This document shows, piece by piece, positions 48,476 through 62,960 of a DNA stretch of 64,000 bases. The number at the start of each line of letters is the position of its first letter. The first letter of the stretch is position 1. This DNA is from Penelope pileata (taxonomy: Eukaryota > Chordata > Aves > Galliformes > Cracidae): contig WBMW01000585.1 in the NCBI GenBank assembly GCA_013396635.1, positions 497,576-561,575 on the forward strand, in the 5' to 3' direction. A program made the translations under genes and the position numbers. The notes below the pieces were generated by a model that was not told the origin of the DNA, did not search any database, and saw nothing but the letters and a program-made list of their open reading frames with translations.

Positions 48476-51400
48476 CCCTTTCCCCAGATTTAAATAATTT
48501 TAGAAGAAGCAGTTAACTGGAAATAATGAAGTGTAAAAAAGAATCTCTCACCCTTAAATGCTGGAAAATGTTCCTCCTCCCTCCCACCGACTGCTTCTTA
48601 TCCAGCTCCAACATTCTCAGAGGGCTCAGGAAAGCCAATAGAAAGGAGCTAGGGGTAACGTTATTCAGTCATCTCTCTCCTCACTACAAGTTTGCTGTAA
48701 TCCCAGTAAGCTCCACCACCACTGCCTTTTGTGCCCCAAGAGGTTAATAGCTTATCAGTACAACAGTAAGTTTATTACAAAATTGGTGCTGAAAAAAAAT
48801 GAAACAACCTCCAACTCCATCATTTTCTGCCTTATTGTCAAATGCCCCACCATTTAGACTTGATTTGCATGATTTACTGTGCATATGTTTTTCCTCTGTC
48901 TCCAAGCCCAGAATTATCTTCTATTGAGGCCGTATCAGCTGCTGGTGCTTGCAGATTGCCTTTGTCCTTTCCAACCTGCAAAATATCATCTGCAGAATCC
49001 AAATCACTGTCTGCCTATTCTCTTATCTTCTACTTCTTTTACCCATCAATAGCCAAGCTGTGCTGTTCGGTAACTACAACATATTGTAGGAAGGAACTGA
49101 TAAGTACATCAAACAGCATTCACAGACTACACACAAACATGAGCTGCTGACATTTTTTATTGCCTGTGACAAGTCACCCATCCCCACTCAGTCTTCCCAG
49201 ATGCATAATGCAGATTTCAAGTCTGTGTCACTGTAGGTACTCTTTATTATAAAGGACTTATCCATGTTGAATCAGCGAAAGCATTTAAAACCATATGCCA
49301 ACAAATTGTACTTTTCTTTATGGTATTAAGAAAAAAATGACTATAAAACTGCAGGAATGGGAGAGCTAAGTTAGTATCTAAATATGGAGTTATAGGGCAA
49401 TGTCCAGTGATTTAATGCAAGCAGTTTAAGATTTTCCCTTAGCTGTGGTAACTGCTGTTGTATGACTTCCAAGCCCATTGCTCTGCAAAGCCATATTCAT
49501 CTTGTGTAAAATTCGCGCCACTGGTCTAAGTTGTGCTCCAGATGATGAGGAATTCATACACAGTTGGGTACTGAAGATTACTTGAAGAGGTGAAGCTCTT
49601 TAAACTGCTTGCTTTTCTGTGATCTGCTCAGAGTCATCTGAAATTATCTCTAGATTTTCTGAACACCTACAGATTTTTTAATGACCACAGGTCAGCCATT
49701 TAGAAGTTCATAAAGAATAACATAACATTTATTTTTTTTTGAGGGGAGGCAAAAATTACTGAAGAAAAAGTGATCAGTGAGTCTCTTCTTTAGACAAGGG
49801 CTGGATTTGTAATATAAACTTTCACTGTTATTCATTGCAAGCAGATAAATTAATTACTGGGCTACCTTGGACTGCTCAGAAGAAAACAAAGAAGGTAAAT
49901 TTTGTAGTTCTGTCATAAGGTCCCTATGAGGTTTGAGTAAATTATCTAAACTCTCTTGTGAGTTTTCCTCTATCAAATGGCATGTGCTGTTCTTTGTGGG
50001 TTTTGTGGTTGGTTTTTTTTTATATATTTTTTTTGTAAATGGTACAGAAACCAAACTTAAACTAAGATTAAACAAAAAGTATGTACACTAATGAGTCCTG
50101 TACCTAAATCTGATCCAGCCAAATTTAAGTTTTAATGCAATATATCACCTAGATTACCAATTCTATTGCAATGTATATTGCACGTGTGCACTCAGTATTC
50201 CCACAGTGGCAGGACTGGAAAAACATGATACAGGCTTTAAAATTAAGTCAAGATTGTTGCAGATTAAGTTTCACATATGTTTTGACTATAGTTGTATTTT
50301 TCACTATGATTTTAGTTTGTCATATTCCACACTAATTTAAAATGTTAACGAATCTCTTGCAACTGTTAATCTGTAATCATTTCCTCACTACCAAACCCTA
50401 AAAAAGGGGCTCTGCAAAACGTGGAATTAATTATGAAAAGGAGGTATACTAGTCTGTATGTTAGGTTTGAGCTGTGATTGACACGTGGTTCTGTTGTTCA
50501 TAAAGGGAAAACATCTGTAAAGATGTAAGCCATCAGGAATGATAACCTCTGAACTCTCACCCCATGCTGAGCTCCAGTAAATGAGTGCACCTATCTCTCC
50601 TGCCAAGTGTAACGCGATACAGATGTGAAGTTTGCACCACAGGCTCTTTTTCTGGCTTTGAATCTTGAAGTTAGATTGGGAGGATTCTTAAAACAGCAAA
50701 TATGGGATCACAACAAATTAAAATTAATAAAGTGAGAGGAGCAACTATGTATTTTATGTCAGTTTTAAAAGATTAAAGATTTTTAGATAGTGAAACAAAA
50801 TACACATGAAACTTTACCAGGACCATCAGGAAAGATTCCAGCTGGGTCTTGCAGAGTATTACAAAGCCACCAGCTACTATGTGAATTTTAAAAATGAAGA
50901 TCAAAAAGAAGCATAAAATAGTTTTATCTGAATAGGCAATTAATACCTGCTGTAGCTGAACTAAATGACACTGTAACACCGATATTAACAACATGCAGTA
51001 TTACAGAGTAAAGAAATAAGTCAGCCCTCAGCCTCCCAAGTTGCAGAAAGCACCATAGTTGTGCTCAGATAGCCACATAATCAAAGTCCAGCCACAGACC
51101 TCCTCCAACACTTTTCCCCAAGGGCTGAGGTTTGACAGGAAACACATTCCACAAACCTTTTAATTTAGCTTGGCCCTTTCTAATGAGAAAGGATGTTTTT
51201 ATACAGACATGTGCCCTGGTTTTCCTTCCCCTTCCAGCACATGCATCAGCCAAATAAATATTATCAAAGGATTAAATATCTTGTGCTTCTCTAGGATATT
51301 TCATCCGAGTATATCCAAAGTGTTTCACAAACTTTAATTAATCCCCCACTGAGAGCAGTGCTGATAGACACACGTTGCGGATGAGCACACAGAGAGGGAC

Positions 51401-54400
51401 GCCTCTACAAGTGCCTCTCACAGCCACACAATGCATGAACAGTGGGGCCTGCAGGGAGCCCAGCCTTCCCCTGCTCTCCTGCTTTTTCTGCTCGGTTTTC
51501 TCAGAAATTTGTGATTTGCAATAGCCACTTCAACTCTCTTTCACTGTTTAGTGAAGCCCACAGAGTCCCCTCTACCATTGTGACCATGACAAGCGCTGTG
51601 GCATGGCAGAGCTGTGCAATAAGTTCTTGCTGGCTCAGATCTCCCCATCCACATTCCTTAGGGCTTTGACCTTGGGTCCCAGGAGGGATGGAGCAGGGCA
51701 GGGGGCTTAAATGTGCCACAGTTCAGCATGGGGAATCACAGGGAGTGTGAAGTTTGCATTCTGATATCTCATTTAAGACACCTGAATTACATTATTTCTC
51801 CAAATGTCAAAAGCCATCACCAGAAAGCATGTGATCTCTCTGTACCTGAGACTACAAGGGCCTGAGCAGGTTTTTTCTTCTCTTTGCTTCTTTGCAAAAA
51901 TGTGTCAAGCACATAATTTGTTACAATGAAACTGTGAACATACAAAACAAAACTGACATCTCCTCACTTCAAATGCCTTTGTGCCTCAAAGACAGGAGAT
52001 AAAAAGGCAATTGATATTGGCAAACAAACCCATATTTTACCTCTTTCTCCTGTCTTCCAGACTGTAATGCGCTGTGGTCTGAAGCTCGGAGGACTTCTGC
52101 TTGATTTATATGCATTTTTTATGCAAGTCTTGCAGTTTGAGATTTGTAGCAGAACCAGCAGCAGGACCTGTGTTAGGGGAGGCAGGTAGTTAATGCACAC
52201 AGCCATGTGCCTTTCCTCCCTGGGAGCTGTTGGGGGAACAGCAGCTGGGGTAGGGTGTTTGGAGCATCTCGGTATGGCACTGCTCACTGGGAATTTTTTG
52301 TGATTCATTGACAAGCTGTGCACCACGGAAAACAAGACTGCTCCCAGCATGTTTCTTTGATCAACCTATTAGTAGACTTGCCTCCTTTTCTTACTTTTTA
52401 TTTTGTTTTGTTTAAATGGTCATGAAGACAGTTCTGCTGAGCCAGAGGCACTGGCTTCTGTATGAAATATAAGCAGGATAGAAAGCTGTACATACATCAT
52501 CAGCCTCCGGGCCCAGAGTCTGCTCCAGCTTGCCTGTGTCTCTCTAGATGTCATGAGTAGACAGATGCCATGCAGGAGCATCCGTGTGTCATTCAGATTT
52601 ACCAAGGGAGGACTGCACAATTTAATCCCATGTCTACACTATGGCTTTTGGAGAATCACAGAACATGGGCTGGTAGAACAAGGAGCCATGTGATGACAGA
52701 ATGATGCACGCACCATTTTGCCACCTGAATTCTGAATAACGAAGGCAATGAATAGGGTTATGTGGTCATCAGTTTTCATAAGTTCAGGATAAAAGATTTT
52801 CATCCAAAATCTGAACAGTAAACTCACAAAAGTTTTAAAAACTGGTAGATTAAGCTGCCAGGACTCCTAGCTTTCCATTCTGAAATGCTGAACAGGCGCT
52901 CGGGAGACCATGTGCTGAGAAATGGTTGTGTAAATACATGTAATACAGGACTGATTTGTCCTGCCATGGCTGAATAGGCATTGGCACAGGCCTGCTAGCG
53001 ATCTCCAGGGGCAGGATTCTGGGAAGTGCAGCTGTGGTATCATCTTTGACTTGGGCATGTGAACCATGAATCATGGCATGGAGTAGGCTGCAGCTGTACC
53101 CTGAAAACAAGGTCTGGATGTTGGTGATGAATAGTATATGAGTTTCAGTGTCATCATGACTCTAATCATCCTCAATATCCAGTGACGTTGGAATGGTTCT
53201 CCTGGTATGTGGGATACTGGTGCTGCACCTAGCTCAAAAGAGCCAGGCTCAGTTTTCCTGTGATCAGAATTTCATGTTCTCACTTTCAGTGGGTTTGATA
53301 AAAACGGGAGGGTGGAAGGTCTCATGTTCTGTCTCAGTGATGGCTGAGCCATGACATGGCTGAACCAAATCTGTGCATCTTTTTTTGGTTATGAACAATA
53401 GCATCATAGTACTGAATACTTGGGGCAGGAAGGAGACCCCCTGATATTTCTTTGCTGACAAACAGACACAAAGAAAATCAAACAGCTTTTTTTCAATCCA
53501 TGCAATTGCAACAGAATTGTCTTTGTTGACAAGGTGACTGACATTTTTGCCTGTGTAATTCTTGGCAAACATAGCAGGAAGAAGAAGAGGTTGAGCCAGA
53601 ATCTACATGCAACACCGTTATACACATTCTCAAGTTCAGCTGGCCAGCAGCTTATTCAGGAAATAAAAGCAATAGTCCAGGAAGCAGCAGAATGTACGGT
53701 AACAATAATGTCATGCAGACAAAGTGAGACATCCAAAGCTGGATATGTATTTATAAAGGGCAATTACTAATCTTTCGTGTATGGTTAGCAATTGCTTTGC
53801 TGAACGCTCTTTAATATCACAAGGAGTACAATTATTTGGGTATTTTTTCCTAAATTTCAAAACTCATGTCTGATTCACTGAGGACTTCAGATTATATATT
53901 CAATTCTCAAAGACCATTCTTGAGTTTTAGATGGAAAACTAAGACCTCCTCTTTGGACTGGATTCTGAGAACTTCAGTATTTTAGCCAAGCAGTGATTAT
54001 GTCGCTAGTGAAGTTTCAGCAAACATTTTCCAAGTCAAAAATTGAAGTGAAACAAACTTTCCATTAACCTTTACCAAAGAGTAAATCTGAACATTTACCA
54101 TTGAAGATGTAGGATTTTTTTGACCATTATCAAATCTCACATCAAGAGACTTTCCTACTGCCAGGACTGACAAAGGATAGGAATATAAATAACCTGGGGA
54201 AAGGGAAAAGCAAGAGCAGTCCCATGCTCTTATGCTTCCAGAGAAACTTGCCGTACCGTACGTATGACTATAGGGAGGTTTGAATCCATCTGATTACAAT
54301 GAGGTTAATAGAAAGAAAACTACATGTGTGCCCCCGGCTTCACACTGACCTGAATTTGGGAGTTTTGGAAATAGACACAACCTTTCATTTGAGACACAAA

Positions 54401-55633
54401 AATTCCTTTCATGAACTGCACCTGAGGACAGCTCTTGCTGTAACTTTGTGGATGGGTCCTTCAGTTTCTCAGCCTAACATCATAAGGTATATTTTCATTC
54501 AGATCTTCAGCTGGAACATGAACATATTCTGGAGACTAGCACCCCAATTCAGTCACGTCCCCCTTCCACAGAAGAAATGTATTACTCGTTGTTCCTTAGA
54601 TTTTTCTAATTCAAGGACTACTTAATCATTTAATTCAATCTCTAAACTATCTTGATTAATATTTCCACAATGGATTTCTGCTGTGACTAAATATAGATAA
54701 GATAAATTTTGGAGATAAGCTTACTACTTGTATTTTCCCTTCCAATTATTTGTTCACTGACATGTAGGGCTTTTGGTTTTCAGCAACTTTTTCGCTGTTT
54801 TCTGATGCCTTATGGCTTGCTAACTCAACAGCTTCCATGTTGGGAAACTAGCATCACATCAAGTTCTCAGTGCCTTCATACTCTAACCAGGAATGTCAGT
54901 GGATGCAGAAAAGGGTGAACAGGAGCAGCCAAATTTTCACATGGAGAGCTGATCAGTGATGGGACCTGGCAGAACTGTGGTCTGACCTGCTTTTTTTCAT
55001 CAGTGTTTGACACAGCACAAAACAACAGACAATAGTTGTGTTGTTGTAGTTAGACCAGTCATGTAAGTACGTAAGGCAGAATTTATATAAAGATGTTACA
55101 TTCTTTTAGCCAATGATAAGCAAATAGATGTCATTTTGGGTTAAAGTTGTGAGAATTCCAGTTGGGTTCTGTTCCACTTCTCAGGTCAGAAAAGATTGTC
55201 TTTTAATAATAAATCATGTATTGCTTTTGAGACATAGAACTGATCAAAATGTCTTCCTTGAATTCATGAGTGAACTTACTGATAATTTGAGAGTTTTATA
55301 GTATTTTCAAGCGGTTCTGCTTAAAATATTTTTTCAACCATATCTTACAAGGTAGCATAAAATGATGCTGCCATTAACTTGCTTATAAAAGACAGTTGCC
55401 TTATCTGATCTCACTCTGTAGTTTACTTAAGATTCCTGAACAGTTTCCTAGAGCAGTTTCTTTAGCATTCAGGCTTTCCTTGAACATTACAGAGTGTGTG
55501 CTGGAGAGTAACTAGAAAGCGAATAAACGGACTTGTTCCTAAAGTAAAGATAAGTATAAATAGTGGGCTGGGTTTTACTGAGATCGGTGCCATCAGTGCC
55601 TCATTATACCATCATAGCAAGCATTATGCTTTC
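48476..55633. other. Non-coding sequence, no supported gene
   Basis: No recognisable gene, RNA gene or mobile element. Frames are at most 128 codons (52350 to 51964, minus) and domainless. T-rich runs occur at 50011-50035. The sequence is consistent with intergenic or intronic DNA. Confidence 0.55.
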
Positions 55634-58600
55634 TTTTTTTTTTTCCTTGAAAACCTTGTTTATTAAACTGCAATAGACAAAACATAAAAGATTGAAAGGG
55701 AAATGAGGCAAAATTCATTCTTAGCAGAACAGATCAGGTCTAGAACCTGAAATCCAACCCAGATGGTTAGATTTCCAGTGCCTTACAGCCAGGCCTCTTT
55801 AAATTGCTGGTCCATCTATGCTCAGGCAGCTGCACTGAAGAGCTGGAGTGTAAAACAGACTCAAACGGCTGTGGCAATGAAGACAGCTGTGCCTATTGTT
55901 TAAAGTCATGACGACCATGCAGTATTTCTGCTGCATACCTAAAGTCTGTTTACTCTTGGATCATTGTCAAAGCAGGCTACGGAATCAGACATTTCCCTTA
56001 TTTCATCTTGTTTCCAGTATTTTTTCCTGGTTTTTAAACAATATTTTGAATAGAAGACGGATCATCTGTGCCACCTGTTTTTTAGAGAGGTCCTGTTTTT
56101 ATTTTTTTGTTTTCCATTAGAGTTGATGAAGATGTGAGGAGGTCAGACAACTTACATAAGGTCACAAAGTAAGTTTTTTGAGTAATTAAAGAAAGGAGAA
56201 CTCTGTTGACTTAAAGCACTCGGGGTAACTACTTAAATCCTGATAATAGCTTTTTTCTGTCTCTTTAACCAAGTAAAATACTCTTTGGAATTTTCTTACA
56301 TGCACCCATTCCCCCCTTTTTTTTGCATTTAATAAGAAATAATTTCTTTTAAAAAGACATAAAAATGCAAATAGAAAAAAAATCTGTCCATAAATTGCTG
56401 CATAGCTTTATTTGTCTGTTATTTGTTATAGTTTTTGTGTTAGCTATGTACGGAGATTCTGGATGAGCCCATTGCTGAAAAAGGCATTGAAATTAGCTTT
56501 TCTTGCCCACCTCTATCCATTCTGAAGCTTCTCTGTTAACTCTCTTTATGACACAGGAAAATCACTTATTTTCCCTGTTTTACACTTGGGGAGATGTTTC
56601 CTCTCTTTTATGCCCATCCAGCCTCAGAAAGCTTGTAACTGAAATACACCATGCTACTTCCTTGCTGCTTTTACAGAATCTAGTATCCTGGCAGACTCTT
56701 TACGTTCTGCCATGACACAGAGATAATGAGATTTTTGAAAAATGAAAGTAAATCAAAGAGAAAAAGTACCATGCATCATACCCTAGAGCAGAATGAGACC
56801 TAAAAGGGCTGGTCATGATTCCCTACCCCATGTGTAATTAATGATGGGAAAGAGATGATTCTTCTCCATCAAAAGATCGTCTGTGACAGCCTGTTTAATT
56901 GCATCAATTTAACCTTCTGCTCTTACCATAGCTCTCATTCTTTCAAATAACTCAAGCAAATGCACTATTGGGAGATGGTGGCCCTACTGAGAGATGGTGG
57001 CAGAACCTCCCCAGGGAAATGCAGTTTCCACAGGCTTTTCAGCAAAATATCCAGTCTAAGGCATGCAAGCCATGCAAGTATCTATCAATACATTCAACTG
57101 AAGCCAACAGAGAGGTCAGAGAATACGTTTTCATTTCACTTCTACATTAAGTTGTTTCAGGACTGGAAGGTTAACTACACAGCACAGAAACTGCAGATAA
57201 CAGTGGCAAGAAGGGGACAAGAGATCCTTACTTCCGTAAGGACCATTTCTGAACTGGATGCTGCACTTTGGAAATGCCCTCCTGCTGCTGTGATGTTTGT
57301 TCGATGGAGAGGTGACCTAGGACTAAGCTGAATGTGTTGGACAAGAAAATGAAGGCATGGCAAGAAAACCTAAGTCATGCCTTAGTTTGATCCCTCTTCA
57401 CTGTTTCCCCAGTTGCTACACATTCCTTACTCTTTTGACATCCCTAAATCTGTTCATTACAGGCCTAAGATCACCAGAAGCTTTGCTGTCTTCATTCTTG
57501 GACAGCACTTTCTACAGCCTCTGCTCAAGTCAAAGACAGATCTCACTTTCCTCTTTCTTTCTCCCGGTTAATTCTTACTCAGCATTGTTGTATTTAACTC
57601 TGCCTTCTACCTTTTGCTGTTCCACCTACCCTCTGCTCTTGTCTGTGGTGACCTATCGAAATTCAACAGCAAAAGGTTCTCATTATTTCCGTTGCCACTT
57701 CTAGTTGAATCCTTAGACCTTAGATTTAATTCACAAGGACCTGCTGTCTGTCAACTTTTAATACTTCTAATTGCCTGTCTACTCTGGTATAATCATAAAG
57801 CCTTTTAACATTTCACTTTCCCCCCAGGAAAATGTATCCTAGTCTCAGAAATGTGACCTTCAGCTCTTTTTGTGAATGCTGAAGGAAAGAAATCACTCAG
57901 ACTGTCAGCAACATTACCAGCGCAACTGTCACTAACTTCCCAGTCATGCTCTGTGATAGCTAGATGGCCTCATTACCTTGCTGTTTACTTCAGCTTTACT
58001 GGGACAGTGAAGTGAGTGTGTTTATCTTTAATTCTGATGACATTTTTGTCTCCTGTTCATGTCTGCAATCGTGGTATACCTTTTTTGGGCCTCCATCTTT
58101 TAAGCAGACCTTGGGCCTTATGGTTGGACTAACCACTTCTGCTTCCCTTAGCTTCTGCCTCGTCTCAAAGACAAACCCTGATTAGAGTCTCTGAACATCA
58201 GAAAAAAAATCAACTAAATATCACAGATTACTTGACTTATTCACAGGTAAAAAGTAATAATAACAATCCCTGGAGCTTGAGTTTTAACAACTGTAGGAAA
58301 CCAGAGCCAAAATCATGGTTCACCTCTGCTGTGAAACATCTCAAAATTCAGGTACCCATTGCAGGTTGATCAAGAGCTTCTACATGAACGAGTGAGGAAC
58401 CAAAGATCCCTATTGATCATCAAGCAGCAAGAGGGGAAACCAGTTAAGCTAGCCTTTTTCCAGAGCAGTAAGGGCACAAATATTCAACATGCAGAACACC
58501 ATATATATAATCATGGCTGCATGCAGATAACAGCTACTACCAAAGCAAGATTCAGACCAACAGCTGAATGGGAGTACAGGAACAGCTCCCCAGGCACGTT

Positions 58601-61019
58601 GCAGAGAAGGGTCATGCAGTGGAGTGTAGGACTGCACCATCACTATCGCCTATTGACATTGCCCATGTGGTGGTGACATACAGGGTATTGATGTGTGGTT
58701 ACATCAAGAAGCTGTTGGAGAGCAGAAGGCTACAGTATTGCTCTTGATATAAGGTTTTCTGTTCTGGCTAACCTTCTCATGAATCTTCTCCACACTTCCC
58801 CCATGGGTAGATTACTTGCAGGTAATCCTACACGGGACATTGGAGAACATGGGAATATCTGCGGAAACAACAGGAAAATCACAGCTGGAGTATTATATCA
58901 CATCAAACAGGCACATAGAGTTGCTTAAATATCAAGGAATAAAAAATTAAATTGGAGGTGGTGGTCCTTAAAGATCTGCAATTATATGAAGCATCTTGAC
59001 AACAAGGTGATTCTGAAGAGACCCGTTTGCAGGGAATGGAGCTTCTTGGGATCATCTGGGAATTTCATATACTTAGTGGGGTTCACATCCTCCAGCATCT
59101 CTCTCACTCTCTTTCCATGATATGGTACAGTTTATGTAGCTTTGGAGCTCTTTCCAAGTATTTTCTACTTGTTATAGGGTGTGGAGTGTTTGGTGGCCTG
59201 GAGAATTGGACATCATAAAATACAAGTATTCTGTAAAACTTTTCAGTGTATAAAATCCTCTCACATGCTTACGTCTAACATCAGAAGTTTGGAGTCAGCA
59301 TCCTGCAGGTTTCCTTCCAGGTCTGGATGCTATATCCACAAGTAGTTTGTAAAATTTATCTCATTACTCCGGCATCTGCACTGCTGAAATATGCGGTGGA
59401 TACAAACAAAGAGAAAGGACAGGTGCAGGAAAATAAATTACTTGACCAAGCCCTAGGCAATGAGAGGGAATCTGAAGAGTAGAAGTTTGACTGCAAACAC
59501 AAAGTAAGTGGAGGGATGTCACTTTTTATGGATTCCCAGAAGAATTTGTGGACTTCTGCCTTCAGTGGTAAGTAGATCTATGTGTTTCAGACAGCACACA
59601 CAAGTTTCAGCTTACATTTGCAGAAAGGGTTATTTGCCCAGTCTCTGACAAATGAGAATTACAACCAGGTGTAAAACAAGCTCTATATCAAGTCTAGCTA
59701 TCACCAAGCATTCAGTGTTCGTTTTAGCCTTCTCGATTTCTGTTGCCTTTCTCTTTGGTGCTTTATTTAATTTGTCTTACGAAGTATCCCCAGTTGCTAT
59801 TTGAAACCTGATTGCTGGGGTCTGCCCTTTTGAACCTGTTTTTAGCTTCGATTGTCATTTTAATTCCCTCTGTAGTGTATCTGTGACCACAGTTAGTATA
59901 CTGAAACCCCAATTGTCCTTTAACATCATTTCTTCAACCTTCTTTCCAAGTTACGCTCAAACCCAGTCTTGTTTCTTTGCCTGTCAGCTGATGTCCAGAT
60001 TGAATTAGAAACCACTCTCCTTCCAGATATAGAAATATATTTCCTCTACTTAATGCAATCTTGTCTGTGTCTGGGTAATTAAAATCATCTATTACTATCA
60101 CTCAGGTTCATTTACATGTTTTATCTTTTTAAATTTATGCAATAATTACATAAAATACTGAGTTCCAATGGGCCAGCTGGATGAAGTACAAATAGTATGG
60201 CATATCTTATTATGGAAACATACCTCCAGATATGAGCACTCACTCTACCATTTCCAGGCTTTTCTATGATCACGACTGAATCATCTTTAACAAATAAATC
60301 AACATATGTTTGTTTGTATATCTGCTTCTTTCCTCAAGAACTGACAGAAATTTCTGATAGTGTTCCTGAAGATAAAGACCAGAGAGAGTTCAAGGGACCT
60401 CAATGTTTTATCTACTAAGCTGTTCGACTGTACAGTTAAATCAATAATTACACCTACTTCAAGATGTAGGAGGGTGCTGTAGAGAACGCAGAAATCAGAT
60501 AGCTACCACCTAAAGCATTACATAAGCTTTCTCAGTGTAAGGGAGAAACCAGCTATTGTTCCTTCTTACTGTTATGTCTTTCTCATTCAATAGGTAGAAA
60601 AGAGATTCTTGTATTACATTTTTCACTCTTTAAAATTTAATTTTACTCTTCAGCAATTGTCTTCCTTTCCTGCTTGCTCTTATTTTTTTCCCTCCCTTTT
60701 ACAAAACTCATCCTCACCTCTTTTCTCTACGCGTTGCTCAGCCCTTCCCACAACATTTTGAGCAGTTTTCAGAGCCAGCAGAGAGAAAACAGTGCACCCT
60801 CTCCTCTCCTGGTCATGAAAAGCTGAAAATAGAAACAATGAAAAAAAAAAAAACCAACTAAAAACCCCATGTCTGAAAGACGTGCAAAATTAGTAGCAAA
60901 AGTGCCCAAAGATGGAAGAAGCAATCTCATTATTTCCCCATGACTGTTGCTTCCCCAAAAGTGTTCATCCTCACAATAGGAAGATATTTTCTTCCATTTG
61001 ACACAATTAAATGCTATTA
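55634..61019. other. Non-coding sequence, no supported gene
   Basis: It starts with a T-run (55634-55644) and contains an A-run of 14 at 60841-60854. An ATG-started frame of 123 codons at 56960-57331 and a TTG-started frame at 58359-58676 show no known domain. The sequence at 58350-58930 is open for fairly long stretches in two frames and could be a decayed element, but nothing identifies it. Confidence 0.5.
60841..60854 (+). repeat. Poly(A) run, 14 bases
   Basis: An uninterrupted run of 14 A. There is no AATAAA just upstream and no coding remnant, so it is treated as a simple repeat. Confidence 0.85.
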
Positions 61020-61550
61020 GCAATTTGAGAGAGTGCTTTGAAACCTTCCATTAAAACAGACTTAGACAAAATTCTTTCTAAACTGCAGTGACTTAAGGGC
61101 TTGCTTTGTTTTGTGAGGTTTTTGTGAAGCTAGACTATTTCAGCAATCAACTTAAGATGCTGCAATATTAATTTTTTGTAAGCTTCAATTTCATGGACAT
61201 TACAATTTCATTGTGAAGTATAATAAATTATTTTAATGTTCAATGAGAGCTCCTTGATTTCCAGCTCTTAAGTTTAAAATGTATTTTTCCACACGTGGAA
61301 AAAAATGTTACTGATTTGGTTTGACAAGGCACAAAAGGTAGTAAAGCCATGGATGTAATCTCAGTTATGGAGTTGTAAGACAATGCACTAAATCTAAAAT
61401 GCCTCCAAGCTTAAGTGTGTTGCTCTAAAATAAACCAGCTTAGAAGCTTACGTCAGGTACATTCAGCCTCCTTTGATAGTCTACTCCATTCCTATTCATC
61501 CAGCTCCACATACTAATCAAAGAACAGGAAATATCTCTTGTGTTGAACCA
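61020..61550. promoter_or_regulatory. Candidate conserved non-coding element
   Basis: Repeat-free, AT-rich sequence with several TTAATTTT/AATTATTTTAAT-like words and an inverted repeat at 61284-61303 around a CACGTG E-box. It resembles developmental enhancer sequence. Conservation is not tested. Confidence 0.28.
61284..61303. repeat. Inverted repeat containing a CACGTG E-box
   Basis: TTTTTCCAC (61284-61292) and GTGGAAAAA (61295-61303) are perfect reverse complements with a 2-base centre, AC. CACGTG, the canonical bHLH-zip site, lies at 61292-61297. Confidence 0.8.
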
Positions 61551-62629
61551 TTTAACTTCTCTTTCAAAGTACACCACTGCTGTATAACAGCCTTCCAAAC
61601 TAGGAGAAATATCTGACCTGCATACTTAAACTTATTCAAGCAACAAAACCAGACTCTGTGGAAAAGTGAGCCTGTGAGAAGCAGTTTGTACATAGGAGCT
61701 GAGGTCACTGTTGTTCTGAAGCCTGATCCAAGTCAATGTAAATCCATCTACTGGGCCTGACAGAAGTGGAACATGGCACCTGGAATGGTCATATCTGTTC
61801 CATTAATATATATTCATATTTTACCAAAGGGTTACTAATTAAAATATGCATCATTTTCTTCTTAAGCTCCGCTCCTTCAAAGGCACAGCTATTCATCCTC
61901 CATTCCTTTTGCAAACGTGATGAATACAGATCCAAATCCAGCTGCTTTTCTTGAGATCTGATATTCCTGACATCAAATCTCGAGGATCAAAGCAAAACAT
62001 TCATTAAGTCTGTCCAGCACTGCCATAATGATCTCCTTAAATGGAATATAGTACTTTAAACATCAAAAAACACCTTTCCAATAAAGTAAGGGAACATTCA
62101 CTTCTCTTATTTACCCAATGGCTTGAGATGTTTGTCAGAAGTTTTACCAGGTAGGGAAATGCAAATACTGTTTAGATATCTTAAAACATGAAAGGGCAGC
62201 TTGCTTATTAAGTAGACAGGCTTTTATTTCCTTAACAAAGTGTGCCATCATGTTCTGGGTCCTCAGGGAGACATCTCCAAGAACCATAAAAAATGCAATT
62301 CCTAGAACTAAAGTTTTCAATCTTTCATCTCTCTGGCATTCAAGAAAACAACCTTTACAAAAAATTGTAAGCCTGTGTGTTAAGTAGCAATTGATACTTC
62401 AATACAGCTGATTTTTTTTTATCACTTTGATTAAATCTATCCAGGTCATAAATATACACCTGTATAACGTGGTAGTCTAGAGCTGAGCTAAAGCCCAGAA
62501 ACCTGCAATTAATTTTTCAAATATAGAAATTACTGTACGATACCATTTAATTTTTTTCATGGCAGAAATTATGGTAGGGGAGAAGAAATGTATGATACAG
62601 TGTTTTTCTCTTTTTTCAATAAACATTTA
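61551..62629. other. Non-coding sequence, no supported gene
   Basis: AT-rich sequence. I see no gene or named repeat, only short frames of up to about 63 codons. Confidence 0.5.
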
Positions 62630-62960
62630 TGAAGAGAACGAGGGCAAGACTTTGCATATGCAGTCTGCTGGGTTTGTAGAGTCCAGTCATAAATATGAGC
62701 AGTGACATCTTACAGCAGGGTGTGGGGGGAACATCCTGGGCAATTAATTTGAACTGACAGTATCATGAGACACATTATATTAGCAATAGTGACAGCCTTA
62801 TCTGTGGGAGAGGAGGGTCAGTTTCCATTCAGAAACTCTGTTTTCCAGAGATTTGGAACCTGACACAATAATTGGCATTAAAAAAAGTTTTCCATTCACT
62901 AACATAATTTCCCCTTGAAGAACTGATGACCAAAACTGAGCTGGCTATTTTAGGATAGTT
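62630..62960. promoter_or_regulatory. Candidate conserved element with a POU-dimer-like site
   Basis: TGCATATGCA at 62653-62662 is a palindrome that fits 10 of the 12 bases of the MORE-type POU dimer site (ATGCATATGCAT). It is surrounded by AATTAATTTGAA and GTCATAAATATG words. No repeat is present. The regulatory role is inferred. Confidence 0.3.

Noticed and set aside
56960..57331. ATG-started plus-strand frame of 123 codons as a gene
   Set aside because: No recognised domain. It opens with a near-duplicate of the word GAGATGGTGG, and alternative frames are open across the same stretch.
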